Of a stretch of DNA of 64,000 nt, positions 53,529 through 63,179 are shown piece by piece. This DNA is from Ascarosepion bandense (lineage: Eukaryota > Mollusca > Cephalopoda > Sepiida > Sepiidae). A model generated the notes under the pieces. That model made no database searches. It was not told the DNA's origin and worked only from the letters and a program-made list of their open reading frames with translations. The stretch lies in contig JBBBDQ010001918.1 in NCBI GenBank assembly GCA_037127315.1, positions 2,578,501-2,642,500 of the forward strand. Reading direction: 5' to 3'. A program made the translations under genes and the position numbers. Within the stretch, counting starts at the first letter, position 1, and every line of letters begins with the position of its first letter.

Positions 53529-53640
53529 ATGAACGTTACTCCAAGGAAATGTCCACAAATTGTAACGCTACACGAACACATTAACAAGCCTTACAGAGCT
53601 ATCGCGGATATTGTTGGTGTCAGCCTAACATCATCACATG
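53529..53640 (+). pseudogene. Tc1-type transposase N-terminal fragment
   Basis: The frame begins MNV TPRKCPQIVTLHEH and continues YRAIADIVGVSL. This is the first helix-turn-helix of Tc1/mariner transposases (TPRKR..IV.L.EH ... REIA..VGVS). It stops matching after about 37 residues, where T-rich DNA begins, so the second helix-turn-helix and the DDE catalytic domain are gone. Confidence 0.75.
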
Positions 53641-53699
53641 TTCTTCCCTTGTTTTTTTTTTTTATATTCCCTTTAAAATGAATTGTTTCAGTGGAATGG

Positions 53700-53985
53700 A
53701 CGGAGAGAAAAGCATGAGAGAGAGGATGCATGTTAGTGAGATAGGAGATGGCTACTGACTTCACATTTAAATTCTTGAAGATTGTAGCTGTCGGAGAAGC
53801 AAGTAAACGGAAGGGAATTCCATAGGCGGGAAATGCGAGAAAAGAAGCTGGTAAAGTAGAATTTTCGTTTACATTCTATTGGTTTCACAGTAAGAAGGTG
53901 GGACCTAATTGCTAATCTTGTTGCTCGAGTAAATTCATTTATAGGGGGCACCAGTGAGCTAAGTTAATCGGAGCAGAAACCGTAA
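53700..53985 (-). pseudogene. CR1/Jockey-like LINE RT C-terminal fragment
   Basis: The 72-codon frame (53733-53951) reads MPPINEFTRATRLAIRSH, SRISRLWNSLPF and LQEFKCEVSSHLLSH. It is closely similar to the fragment at 23.75 kb, including the same downstream GCAT(G)..CTCACTAA region. 5' truncated at about 53985 and UTR truncated at 53700. Confidence 0.8.
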
Positions 53986-54065
53986 TGCCGAAAACTAAGT
54001 ATTTGATACGCAATTTTTGTGAAGTGGGAGAAGAGATAATAATAGTTTCAGTGATATAAGTCTTA

Positions 54066-54205
54066 CTAATTAACCCATAGCTGTGGGGAGAAAAGATATT
54101 TCCAAGAGATATTTGCGCGTAAATCTATGTAACGAACCCAACGAGAATTGAAACTTGACTCTCCAACTAACAATTCCGAGCCCCACACGTACACCCAGCC
54201 ATGTA
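54066..54205 (-). mobile_element. S1-related SINE, head half
   Basis: TTAACCCATAGCTGTGGGG, ATATTTGCGCGTAAATC and AACTTGACTCTCCAACTAAC correspond to the S1 body start and tRNA-like head, but diverged. It is joined directly to the 5S-like array. A similar S1-related half lies at 57.53 kb. Confidence 0.6.
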
Positions 54206-54955
54206 GCACCTGGTATTCCCAAACATACTGACCAAGTCCAACATTGCTTAACTTCGGCGATTGTACGGGAACCAATGTTTAAACCTGATATGGCCGTCAT
54301 TCTTTTACAGCACCCAGACGTTCAAACTTACAGTACCCGGTATTCTCGATCTGTCACCCATCCAGGTACAAACCAGGCTCGACGCTGCTTAACTTCGATA
54401 ATCGTACGGAACTGGTGTTTAAACCTTAAGCACTTTATAGAATCCACACATCTAAGCTTACAGCACCATGTATTGTCGAGCGGTCACCCATCCGGGTACT
54501 AACCAGGCTCAACGATGCTTAACTTCGATGATTGTACGGGAACTGGTGTTTAAACATGATATGGTCGTAATTCTTTTATAGCACTCCGACGTTCAAGCTT
54601 AGAGCACCAGGTATTCTCGAGCAGTCACCCATCATCTTCGGTGATCGTACGGGAACCGGTGTTTAAACCTGATATGGACGTAAGCACTTTATTGTATCCA
54701 CACGTCTAAATTTACAGCACCTGGTATTCCCTAGTGGTCACCCACATAGGTACTGACCAGCTTCGACGTTCTATAACTTTGGTGATGATACGTGAACCGG
54801 TGTTTCAGAATGTTATAGCTATATTTCTTTATCGCACCCATACACCAAGCTTACAGCACTCGGTATTCCTAAACGGTCACCAACCTAGGTGCTGATCAGA
54901 TTTGACGCTGCTTAACCTCGGTGATTGTACGGAAACTGTACAATGTTATATGATG
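54206..54955 (-). pseudogene. Six tandem 5S rRNA-like units
   Basis: On the minus strand each unit reads, in order, GGCCATATCAGG-like, GGTTCCCGTAC(G/A)ATC, GAAGTTAAGCA, a TGAGCCTGGTTAGTACC-like segment, GGATGGGTGACC, and AATACC(G/T)GGTGCTGTAAG. That is the whole 5S rRNA gene in its known order, including box A and box C. GGTATT landmarks: 54212, 54339, 54469, 54610, 54723 and 54862. Spacers are only about 25 bp and unit 4 has lost about 28 bp internally. All units differ at many sites, so they are decayed. The last unit is cut by Helitron H6. Confidence 0.8.
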
Positions 54956-54958
54956 CTA

Positions 54959-55633
54959 CTAGCAGTATAGCCCGGCGTTGCTCAGGTGTAATGAAAGCTT
55001 TAAAACTAATCCATGGTCCTGGAGCTCAGACTCTTTGGACGTAAGCACGAAAGACTAAAAAGCAATAGTTGTTTTCAATTAAAGCGAAACCGTAGACTGA
55101 AAGAAAAATGAATGGATGTAAGTCAAATTTTGATTTCCTGGTATCGATATCAAATAAGTTTTTTTCATCGTAACATGAATTTTGAAGGCTAAATAAGTCC
55201 TCTGTTTAAATGGTATCATGGCTGAGATTAAGAACTACAATTATACCCACTTAGAGCCAAGCCCGAAGCAAAAAACTAAAATAAAATGGCTGAAAAAAAT
55301 ACAGACATACAGGCAAATAAACAGATAAACACTCAAACATCTTGTCATATATATTATCGAGTTTCTGCACTATTGTAAGAACTGCAAACTTGAAACTTCT
55401 GAATATCGTTTCTTATGTCTTTGTCTATGAGTGTATGAAATTTGATTAAAATCGGACCACTCCTTCTATAACCCGATTTTTTCGGGTGTCCCTCGACACA
55501 AAACCTAGCTAAGAACACTCGCAGACACTTATAGTACAACTGTGTAAATTTTCAAGAAAATCGGTTCAGCCGTTTCGGAGTCTATAGGTAACGGATACAC
55601 ACAGACAAAGTGCTATTTATAAATAAGTTTAGA
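54959..55633 (-). mobile_element. Non-autonomous Helitron-like element, copy H6
   Basis: 3' end CTGAGCAACGCCGGG hairpin, CTATACTG, CTAG at 54959 abutting the truncated sixth 5S-like unit. 5' TC at 55633, with AGATTTAGAT repeats to about 55652. Internal TA run is short. Confidence 0.7.
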
Positions 55634-55654
55634 TAGATTTAGATTTAGATATTG

Positions 55655-55900
55655 GAAATTCGGATTTTAAATAATTTCAGATCTTTATATTTCTATTACT
55701 TTTATTATTCATGATTGGGTATGCGACATTATTTCAGTAATGAGTTAGCAAAGGAAAGGGGTAATCAAAAATAACCCGGTGTTATTAATTATTAATTGTA
55801 GAAGATTTGTAGATAATGGCGTATTTAGCTTCTGCCGCTAACATATTCTTCCCTTGTTTCTTTTATATTCCCTTTAAAATGAATTGTTTCAGTCATTAAG
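55655..55900. other. Spacer with a segment shared with 53.64 kb
   Basis: 55843-55895 (TTCTTCCCTTGTTTC then TATTCCCTTTAAAATGAATT) repeats 53640-53692, the sequence next to the Tc1 fragment. Confidence 0.5.
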
Positions 55901-55904
55901 TGCT

Positions 55905-56850
55905 GAGATACCAACCATGACTGCCGTCCCATGACCGATCATTAAGTGTTAGGATTCGAATCATGACTTTCCTTCTGGGATCAATGAGTGAGTGTTAAGA
56001 TTCGAATCATCGTTATCCTTCCAGAACTAATCAATGAGAGCTAGGATTCAAATCATAGCTACCTTCCTAGGATCAACCATTGAATGCTAGGATTCGAATA
56101 ATAGATACCCAACCAAGGATCCACCATTGATTGATAGGACCTGAATCTTAGCTGCTCTTCTAAAATCAACTATTGAATGCTAGGATTCGATACATTGCTG
56201 CATTTCTGAGATCAATGAATGAGTGTTATGATTCGAATCATAGCCACCTTCCTAGGATCAACTATTGAATGCTAGGATTCGAATAACAGATACCCACCGA
56301 AGGATCACCCATTGACTGATAGGACTTGAAGCTTAGCTGCTCTTCTAAAATCAACTATTGAATGCTAGGACTCGATACATTGCTGCCTTTCTGAGATCAA
56401 TGCGTGAATGTTAGGATTCGAATCATCGCTAACTTCCGAGGATCGAACATTGAATGCTAGGATTCGAACCATGGCTGCTCTTCTAAGACTAATTTTTAAG
56501 TTCTTCAATTCAAGTCACTGCTTCCTTTCTGGGATCAATGATTGAGTGTTATGATTCGAATCATGGCTGCCCTTGCAGAACTAATCATTGCGTGCTAGGT
56601 TTCGAATCATAGATACCTTCTTATGATCGTCCATTGAATGCTAGGATTCGAATCGTAACTACCACCCTACCCGAGATCAACTATTGAGTTCTAAGATTCG
56701 AATCATATATGCCTTCCTAGAACCAATAATTACATGCTAGGATTTGAACCATAGCTGGCCTTCTAAGACCAGTCATTGCATGCTAGGATTCAAGTCATAC
56801 CAACTATCTTAGAATCAAGCATTGAATGTAAAGATTCGAATCATGATGTA
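55905..56850. repeat. 46-bp tandem repeat, about 20 diverged copies
   Basis: GATTCGAAT landmarks at 55953, 55999, 56045, 56091, 56138, 56184, 56230 and 56276 give a 46-bp period. Consensus: ATCAATCATTGAATGCTAGG then ATTCGAATCATAGCTGCC. A 230-bp block (about 56045-56183) is repeated at about 56230-56370. The GGATTCGAATC core looks like a Pol III B box, so the array may derive from a tRNA-like sequence. Confidence 0.9.
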
Positions 56851-57060
56851 GTATTTTACCTTGAACGACGGAAATAATTGACAGGTATATCCGGTCGTAA
56901 GGAAGGTCAACAAAAGTGACAACCGACTTAAAAAGAGAGAGCTCAGCAAGGATGTGGTTGACAGATACATCCGGCTGTAGATAAAAGTCAGCAAAGAACA
57001 ATAGCAGATATATTCAGCCGTAGATGATGTCAACAAAGTGAAACAGTAAAAACAAGCATT
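56851..57060. repeat. About 62-bp tandem repeat, three copies
   Basis: TTGACAGGTATATCCGGTCG, TTGACAGATACATCCGGCTG and TAGCAGATATATTCAGCCG followed by GTAG/GTAA..GTCA(A/G)CAAAG mark three units. Confidence 0.7.
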
Positions 57061-57525
57061 GCGTAAGAATTTTAAGACAATATAAAAGCTTAGAATTTGG
57101 GACTGAAAAGATTGAGACTGGTTAAACGACTCCCGATGACTCCTTCGTATTCGTGAACTCTCTGCGGATGCTCTACTGTTCTACACAAGCGTGACCAACG
57201 AAGAATAAAAATGTAAGTCCATATATTTATATATAAATGTTTCTCGTTGTTTTCCAGCGATAGTATATAATAATGGCTGCTCCCACCGCAAGAACCAGTT
57301 ATTTAGTATTCCATGGTGGCCCCTTAGGACCAATCATTGAGTACTAGATTTCGAGCCATAACTGGACTACTAAGACCCACATGTCAATATTGTCTTTTTA
57401 TTGATTGATTCGTTTTCTATGGCTTATTAACCCTTTGTCGGTTAATTAAAGAAAAAAATATTTTTAGATTCTAAGAATGTTTTGGTTGGAAATAATAACG
57501 ATTTAGTGATCCAAATTTTCTTAAT
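57061..57525. other. Mixed DNA with one or two stray 46-bp units
   Basis: 57325-57385 contains GGACCAATCATTGAGTACTA-like units of the 46-bp family. 57115-57240 (ending AATAAAAATG) and 57270-57320 could be remains of an LTR-type element, but no terminal repeat pair was found. Confidence 0.35.
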
Positions 57526-57529
57526 TAAC

Positions 57530-57675
57530 CCACAGCTGAGGAGAAGACATGGATTCATAACTTTCCTAATTGTATTTGTGAATAAGTGAATATAACGAAC
57601 CCAAATGAAATTAGAACTCGGCTCTCCGATTAATGAATTCGAGCCATTACTGATTATTACCATCTGCACATCTAG
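57530..57675 (-). mobile_element. S1-related SINE, head half
   Basis: TTAACCCACAGCTGAGGAGA, AGTGAATATAACGAACCC and AGAACTCGGCTCTCCGATTA match the head side of S1 and of the copy at 54.07 kb (shared AACGAACCCAA). Confidence 0.6.
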
Positions 57676-57753
57676 ACGTTCAGGTAGTGGAGGATATATG
57701 GAAAAAGGCTGACGAAAAAAATGTAAGAAAAACAATATTAAATAAATGTATTA

Positions 57754-58104
57754 AAAATAGATAAGAATGAGTTTGAGTTTTGTTTAGTGGTATATCAACC
57801 TCTGTGGGTTATTCACTCCACCCACGTCTATTGAACAGATTAAGAGGCTCATCCCTTGTTCCCTGTTTAGGATGTGGTTTCCGGTTTTCTCTTTTCCAAT
57901 CTTTTTACTATTACGTAGCCCCTGCATAACAGTGGCGTTACCGCCTTGTTCGGGGTGATACGATTAAAAAAAAAATTCATGCCAAAAATGTGGGGTTTAA
58001 GGTTTTTTAAACCTTTAAAACCCCAATGTTTTGGCATTAAATAACCCACAGAGGTCGATATACCATTAAACAAAACTCAAACTCATTCTTATCTATTTCT
58101 AATA
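57754..58104. mobile_element. Long palindrome (fold-back) interrupted by a LINE tail
   Basis: Outer arms 57754-57813 and 58038-58104 pair almost perfectly, and inner arms 57979-58006 and 58009-58036 form a hairpin. With the inserted 57812-57977 segment set aside, the arms are about 90 bp with a two-base centre. The insertion is flanked by ATT on both sides, a possible short target duplication. Confidence 0.8.
57812..57976 (+). mobile_element. LINE-tail (T family) inserted in palindrome arm
   Basis: CACTCCACCCACGTCTATTG through CCCCTGCATAACAGTGGCGT, TTGTTCGGGGTGATACGATT and nine or ten A residues. 5' end begins within the module, as in 5'-truncated retroposition. Confidence 0.85.
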
Positions 58105-58830
58105 ATTTAAAAAAAATTTTTAATGTTCGGTTAGAGTGAGAAAGTTAATTTAGTCGGATTTTGATGAAAAGTTTATTTTATTTTTTGTTCTTATTATTGT
58201 AGAAAACTGAAGATGTTTTTTTTTAGTTTTGTATTAAAAAATGTATTGCTGGCAATATCTTTTTCCTTTAAAAATTTATTATGACAATAATATTTTGTTT
58301 TCTTCAAAAATGTGTTATGGTAGTAATTTTTTCCTTCGAAAATATATGTTTTACGGCTGGATATATCGTCTAAATGTTGGTAATATTTTTCTTTGAAAAA
58401 TGTGTATTTTACTATAAAAGTCTGTTTACATGTATATATATTTTTTTTTTATAAAAGTATATTTTTATATTTTCGTAGTGTATTGACCCCAATTTGGGAG
58501 TTTCTAAAAGTCTATTTTTATATTTTCGTAGTGTATTGACCCCAATTTGGGAGTTAATTATTTGCCCATAGCTGGGACCCTAACAGGTGCTACTACTCCG
58601 TGTCAGGGTGGTCCTGGGAACAACAGAAATTAAGAGGTGGTTCCATGCTCCTAGCAACCTCCTAATAAGAGACCTTGCTGTCGGATGCAGTTTACCGTCA
58701 TACCTTGGGCCTGATAAGAATGACTGTTTAAATAATTTACGAACAAATACTTCCTGAGTAGGATTTCAATGTGGGGAGATATCCGCTAGTCTCAAAGACA
58801 CAATTCTTCCTACTGCGGTGTTTGGACTCA
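58105..58830. other. AT-rich DNA; 56-bp direct duplication
   Basis: TATATTTTCGTAGTGTATTG with ACCCCAATTTGGGAG occurs twice (about 58465 and 58520). 58560-58700 is slightly more GC-rich with no recognised gene. Confidence 0.5.
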
Positions 58831-58834
58831 AGGA

Positions 58835-59850
58835 AAACAAGTAATGGATTGTTACATAGTGTCTGTCCTCCTATACAGCAGCAAATGCTGGACGATCTGT
58901 TCAAAGATGAAGGTGAGACTCGAAGCAACAGAAATATGGTTCTACAGAAGGATGTTAAAGATACTATGGACCAAACATATGAGTAAGGACAACATTTTGA
59001 AAATTCTAAAAAGAGCTGTGGGCTGTTATGTGATATCAGTTTTCTTATATGATAGCGAATGCTGCGCCATTTCTTCAAAGATGAAAAAGTTAGAGGCATT
59101 AGAAATATGGTTCTACAGGAGGATACTGAGAATACTATAGACCGAACATGTAAGCAATGATAAAGTCATCACAGATGAAGAAGAGACTTGAAGCAACAGA
59201 AATGTGGTTCTACAGAAAGATGCTGACCGAACATGTAAGCAATGATGAAGTCAGCACAGATGAAGAAGAGATTTTAAGAACAAGAAATGTAGTTCTACAG
59301 AAAGATGCTGAGAATACCATGGACCGAACATGTAAGCAATGATGAAGTCAGCACAGATGAAGAAGAGATTTTAAGAACAAGAAATGTAGTTCTACAGAAA
59401 GATGCTGAGAATACCATGGACCGAACATGTAAGCAATGATGAAGTCAACACAGACGAAAAAGATACTTGAAGCAACAGAAATGTCGTTCAAGAGAAAGAT
59501 GCTGAGTATACGTTGGACCGAGCATGTGAGCAACTATGAGGTTTTGGAGAGGATGCAATCGAAAAGGAAACTTATACTTAGCATCAAGTAAAGACAGTTG
59601 AGGTTTCTAGGATGCGTACTAAGGAAGGAGAGCTTGAAGAATCTAATATTCACAGGACGCATAAAGGGAAAGTAAGACCGGGTAAAGCAGTGTGAGACGC
59701 ATTTGATGGATTTGCGTAAGTGGTTGGTGGAGATACCAAGAGGAAGATTAAGAGCGGCAAGTTATAGATGTAAGTGGAGGTTCATTGTGGCCTATATTCT
59801 GAAAAGACACGGTGTATATAGAAGAATAAGAAGGGTAGTTGGTTAATCCT
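58835..59850 (+). pseudogene. APE-type LINE RT C-terminal region with internal tandem amplification
   Basis: YIVSVLLYSSKCWTICSKM and EIWFYRRMLKILWTKHMS match the C-terminal region seen at 41.6 and 43.0 kb. The segment is then repeated: a second CYVISVFLYDSECCAISSKM copy at 59030, and 97-bp copies with starts GATGAAGTCA at 59244, 59341 and 59438. After 59540 the normal order resumes (QSKRKLILSIK-like to a GK-rich end). Many stops; nonfunctional. Confidence 0.75.
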
Positions 59851-59919
59851 TGATTTGTGTTTCCTCAAAACCCATACGTCCAACTCTTGGTTTATACTAC
59901 AACTATGTTAATTTATACT

Positions 59920-60200
59920 TAGCATTGTGGTGTAATAGATATCAACTCGGAATGAGAAATCGGTGAGCTGAGTTCGAATTCCAGTTAAATTCGTTGCAAT
60001 TCACTTATGCGCAAATATCCTTGCGAAAGATTATAATCAGTTTTTCCCCAACTATGGGTTAAATAGCAGGACAGATTGGGTTCTATAACCTTGGATGGCA
60101 ACCAGTCTAATGCAGAAAGTAATGCCAATCTCCTGTCTTGGCAAAAGACTTTCCCGCAGGACAAGCGTATATCACGTATGGCATTTATCTGAATTTATGC
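59920..60200 (+). mobile_element. S1 SINE, diverged
   Basis: GCATTGTGGTGTAATAGATA head, GAGTTCGAATTCCAG B box, GGTTCTATAACCTTGG and GTATATCACGTATGGCA. The A box is damaged and the hairpin region deleted. Confidence 0.8.
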
Positions 60201-61140
60201 CGAGCAGGGCTCAGTTAAAATTTCTGGGAGAAAAGGCGTTATCTGGTGTGATCCAGTAAGGTATGATCCACTCAAACGCCCGCTTAGCACAAATATCTTC
60301 CCTACTTTATTCCCAATGCTTGTATCAACCCGTTCTATGCTAAAGTCGCTTTTCTCCCGTCTTATTTCATCAAAAAGTCACCTACCCAGTAAATCGACTA
60401 TGGAGTGATTCGAAACCGTGTCTCATGGTCGTGAAAATTAACGTTCTAGCCTCACGCCCATAGTAAGCTCATAATATTGTGTAAAATCACCTTCGCTTCT
60501 CGTTATTTCTTGGTTACTTTTGTCGGTTGATTAGTACGGAAACTTTCACACCTGCCATTTCCTTTTTGTTAAACTCTCTTCAGATGAAAAAAAAGAAAAA
60601 TGAAGCCATTGGACAGAGCGACAGGTGCAAATAAAAGAAAGTGAATTTGAAATACAAAAGACTGGAAAATGATCAAGCTTGCTTGTGTGTGACGAAATGT
60701 TTTCTTGATTTTGTTTTATATATATAAGGTATTTGGGAAGCAATATCCCTTTTATACAAGTTTCATTAAAGTTGAATGTCAAGGTACTACGATTAAGCTT
60801 TTTATTAATTTTTTTTGTACATTTCTTTCTGAACATAAAGCGTGTAAAATTATCTGAATGTACTTATATGTAAGACCGCTTTCTCCTAATCTATAAAACA
60901 TTATCAAGGATTTTTTTTCTTACTAAATATGAAATTTTTTTTTAAAGTATGGGTATCAATAATAAAAGGAATTTTTTAAAATTTCCAAACTCGGTCAGCA
61001 CATTGTGGCCGTGTTCTTAGAGTTGGATTTTGGTTTCTGTAATTAGTGCTTCCATTAATTTTAACACTTTTTACGTGTAGGCGAAGCATTATACTCATAT
61101 TTTCAACATGTTTCAGACAGTATTTTATGTTCCAGTGTAT
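60201..61140. other. AT-rich DNA with a tRNA-like relic
   Basis: On the minus strand at 60385-60470, GGGCGTGAGGCTAGAACG and GGTTTCGAATCACTCC look like weak A and B boxes. 60730-60840 resembles 39345-39460 inverted. No gene recognised. Confidence 0.4.
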
Positions 61141-61142
61141 TT

Positions 61143-61466
61143 TTAAGGGATGTGGGTTGCGGTGCATTGGATATCGGCTCGGAACGAGAAATCGGGGAGT
61201 CGAGTTCAAATTCCAGCCGAATTCATCGCATTCACTTAGGCGCAAATACCCTTGGGAAAGGTATTAATCCGTCTCATCCCTCCAGTTATGGGTTAAATAA
61301 TAGGACAGATTGGGTTCTATAGCCTTGGTCGGCGACCAGTCTACCGCAGAAAGCAATGGCAACCTACTGCGGGATAATCTTCTGCCCAGTCAGTCATGTC
61401 TCTTTCTAGACCTGATCGCCCAAGCGTGTATCACGTATGGCACTTAACTGACTGACTGTATTTTCA
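61143..61466 (+). mobile_element. S1 SINE, full length
   Basis: Head GTTGCGGTGCATTGGATATC through to GGCACTTAACTGACTGACTG. Very close to the reference copy at 29.79 kb. Confidence 0.9.
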
Positions 61467-61577
61467 AATGGATTTTAATTAAAAAACAACAACTTGATAA
61501 TGGCTAGCAGAATAGCTGAAAGCGCTCGAATATATTGAATATTCAACCAGTTTTACATCAAGAAAAGAAACACTTAA

Positions 61578-61641
<64 letters not shown>
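61578..61641. repeat. (CA)n / (TA)n microsatellite
   Basis: Perfect dinucleotide runs. Confidence 0.95.
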
Positions 61642-61642
<1 letters not shown>

Positions 61643-61907
61643 TTTTGAATCACTTCATATGGAGGACAGTTTTCTCGGCAGACGAATATGTTTCGTCTGT
61701 CTTTTGAACCACGGTGTGGACTAAATTCGTGTTGGAAATACGAATTTCGGTCAGACGAGTGTCAGAGGAAAGTAGAAGGTATTGTTATTTAAAGGACGAA
61801 TTTTTATAAAAATAAAACCCGAATATTAACCTTATGACATTAATTTGGGATTATACGAATTTTCTCCTTACTCCTTCAATTCCCCCAAAAAAATTTCCGG
61901 AAAGAGC

Positions 61908-61955
<48 letters not shown>

Positions 61956-62370
61956 CCAGCAATCTTTCATTTAAACCTATTTCGTTAAAAACAACTGACA
62001 AAGAAAATTTTATTAATTTTGATTTAATTAATTAATTAATTTTTACTGGAAAATTAAATCTAAAATTAAAAATCTTTTTTTGTCCGTCGTTTTCAACGAA
62101 ACGCAGATATATATATATTAGGGTTATGACTATTTGTAAAATAACTGATTTCTTGTTTCATAATATCGTAATTAACTATTGTTAAAAAATGATGGAAAAG
62201 TGTTTAATTCTGTTTATTTTTAACCTCCAACACAACATGACTAAAATAGTATATATAGTTGGACTATGACTTTCTGGGGCTTTCTAAAACTTGTTTATAT
62301 TTCTAAGTTTGTATTTACGTTATAGCTATAAACTGCTAAATGTGTTAAAATGCATCAGTACTCTTCAATT
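61642..62370. other. AT-rich DNA, no gene recognised
   Basis: (TA)n at 61914-61954. A short hairpin CAGACGAA/TTCGTCTG sits at 61680-61702. Nothing else recognised. Confidence 0.45.
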
Positions 62371-62375
62371 ACATC

Positions 62376-62540
62376 ATTCAGTCAGTTAAGTGCCATACGT
62401 TATCCGCGCTTGGGCGATCATGTCTCGAAAGAGACATGACTGACTGGGCAGAAGATTTTCCACAGGAGGTTGCCATTACTTTCTGCTGTAGACCGGTTGC
62501 CAACCAAGGCTATAGAGCCCTATCTGTCCTGCTATTCAAT
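62376..62540 (-). mobile_element. S1 SINE, head-truncated
   Basis: CAGTCAGTTAAGTGCCATAC to AGAGCCCTATCTGTCCTGCT, then lost. Confidence 0.8.
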
Positions 62541-62551
62541 TCTTTTATCTA

Positions 62552-62830
62552 GGTCAGTCAGTTAAGTGTCATACGTTATACACGATTGGGGAAATCATGT
62601 CTCGAAAAGACATGACTGACTAGAGAGAAAATTTTTCGCAGTAGTTTGCCATTACTTTTTGCTGTAGACTGGTTGCCAACCAAGGCTATAAAACCAAATT
62701 TGAACCGTTATTTGACCAATAGTATGAGGGAGAAGAGGCGGAATAATACCTTTCCTAATATTATTTGCGGGTAAGTGAATGCAGCGTATTCAACTGGAAT
62801 TCGAACTTGGCACTCCGACTTTTCATTAGC
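62552..62830 (-). mobile_element. S1 SINE
   Basis: GTCAGTCAGTTAAGTGTCAT to the B-box region GAATTCGAACTTGGCACTCC. The head's A-box end is cut at about 62830. Confidence 0.85.
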
Positions 62831-63018
62831 GAGACAATAGCGAGGCAGCGTCGGCTCACTTCATTCTCTTTATTACCAGTTACTAAACTTTACTTCCAGT
62901 TGTGAAAGCTCTTGTCACATGTTAGTTCTTTAACAGTGCCCTATTATTTTATTTTTTGCAATAATTATGTCGTCCTGTAGTAAAGAATATATATATAATA
63001 GTGTGTGTGTGTGTGTCG

Positions 63019-63073
63019 GAGTCTAACCGTACTGATGAGCTGTGATACGGCGAAACAGATCTGTCTGCGGATG
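63019..63073 (+). ncRNA. Type I hammerhead ribozyme HHR-3
   Basis: CTGATGAG (63030-63037), stem II GCTG/CGGC with one G-U pair and loop TGATA, GAAA (63050-63053), stem III CA/TG with loop GATC, cleavage triplet GTC (63061-63063). Stem I pairs CCGTA (63025-63029) with TGCGG (63064-63068), and GTC (63019-63021) with GAC (63071-63073). The tRNA-like head is absent and replaced by (TG)n. Downstream, AGCCAACAAACCTACC is shared with 14.18 kb. Confidence 0.85.
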
Positions 63074-63179
63074 ACAATACAAACTATATATATATACACA
63101 GACAGAAAATCTAAGCAAGAGCCAACAAACCTACCTAGGTTTCACTCTACGGCCCGTCAGGGTAAATTGGCTGACAACA

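Noticed and set aside
54206..54955. Functional 5S rRNA gene cluster
   Set aside because: Units differ at many conserved positions, one has an internal deletion, the last is truncated, and spacers are too short for normal 5S genes.
55905..56850. Cluster of tRNA genes (repeated GATTCGAATC)
   Set aside because: Only the B-box-like core is present; the 46-bp unit is too short for a tRNA and has no acceptor stem.
57115..57320. Possible solo LTR (AATAAA-like signal and a TGGTGGCCCC primer-site-like string)
   Set aside because: No matching second LTR, no clear TG..CA ends and no target duplication could be identified.
61678..61705. Possible fourth ribozyme (CAGACGAA...TTCGTCTG)
   Set aside because: Only a plain hairpin; the CTGATGA and GAAA core elements are missing.
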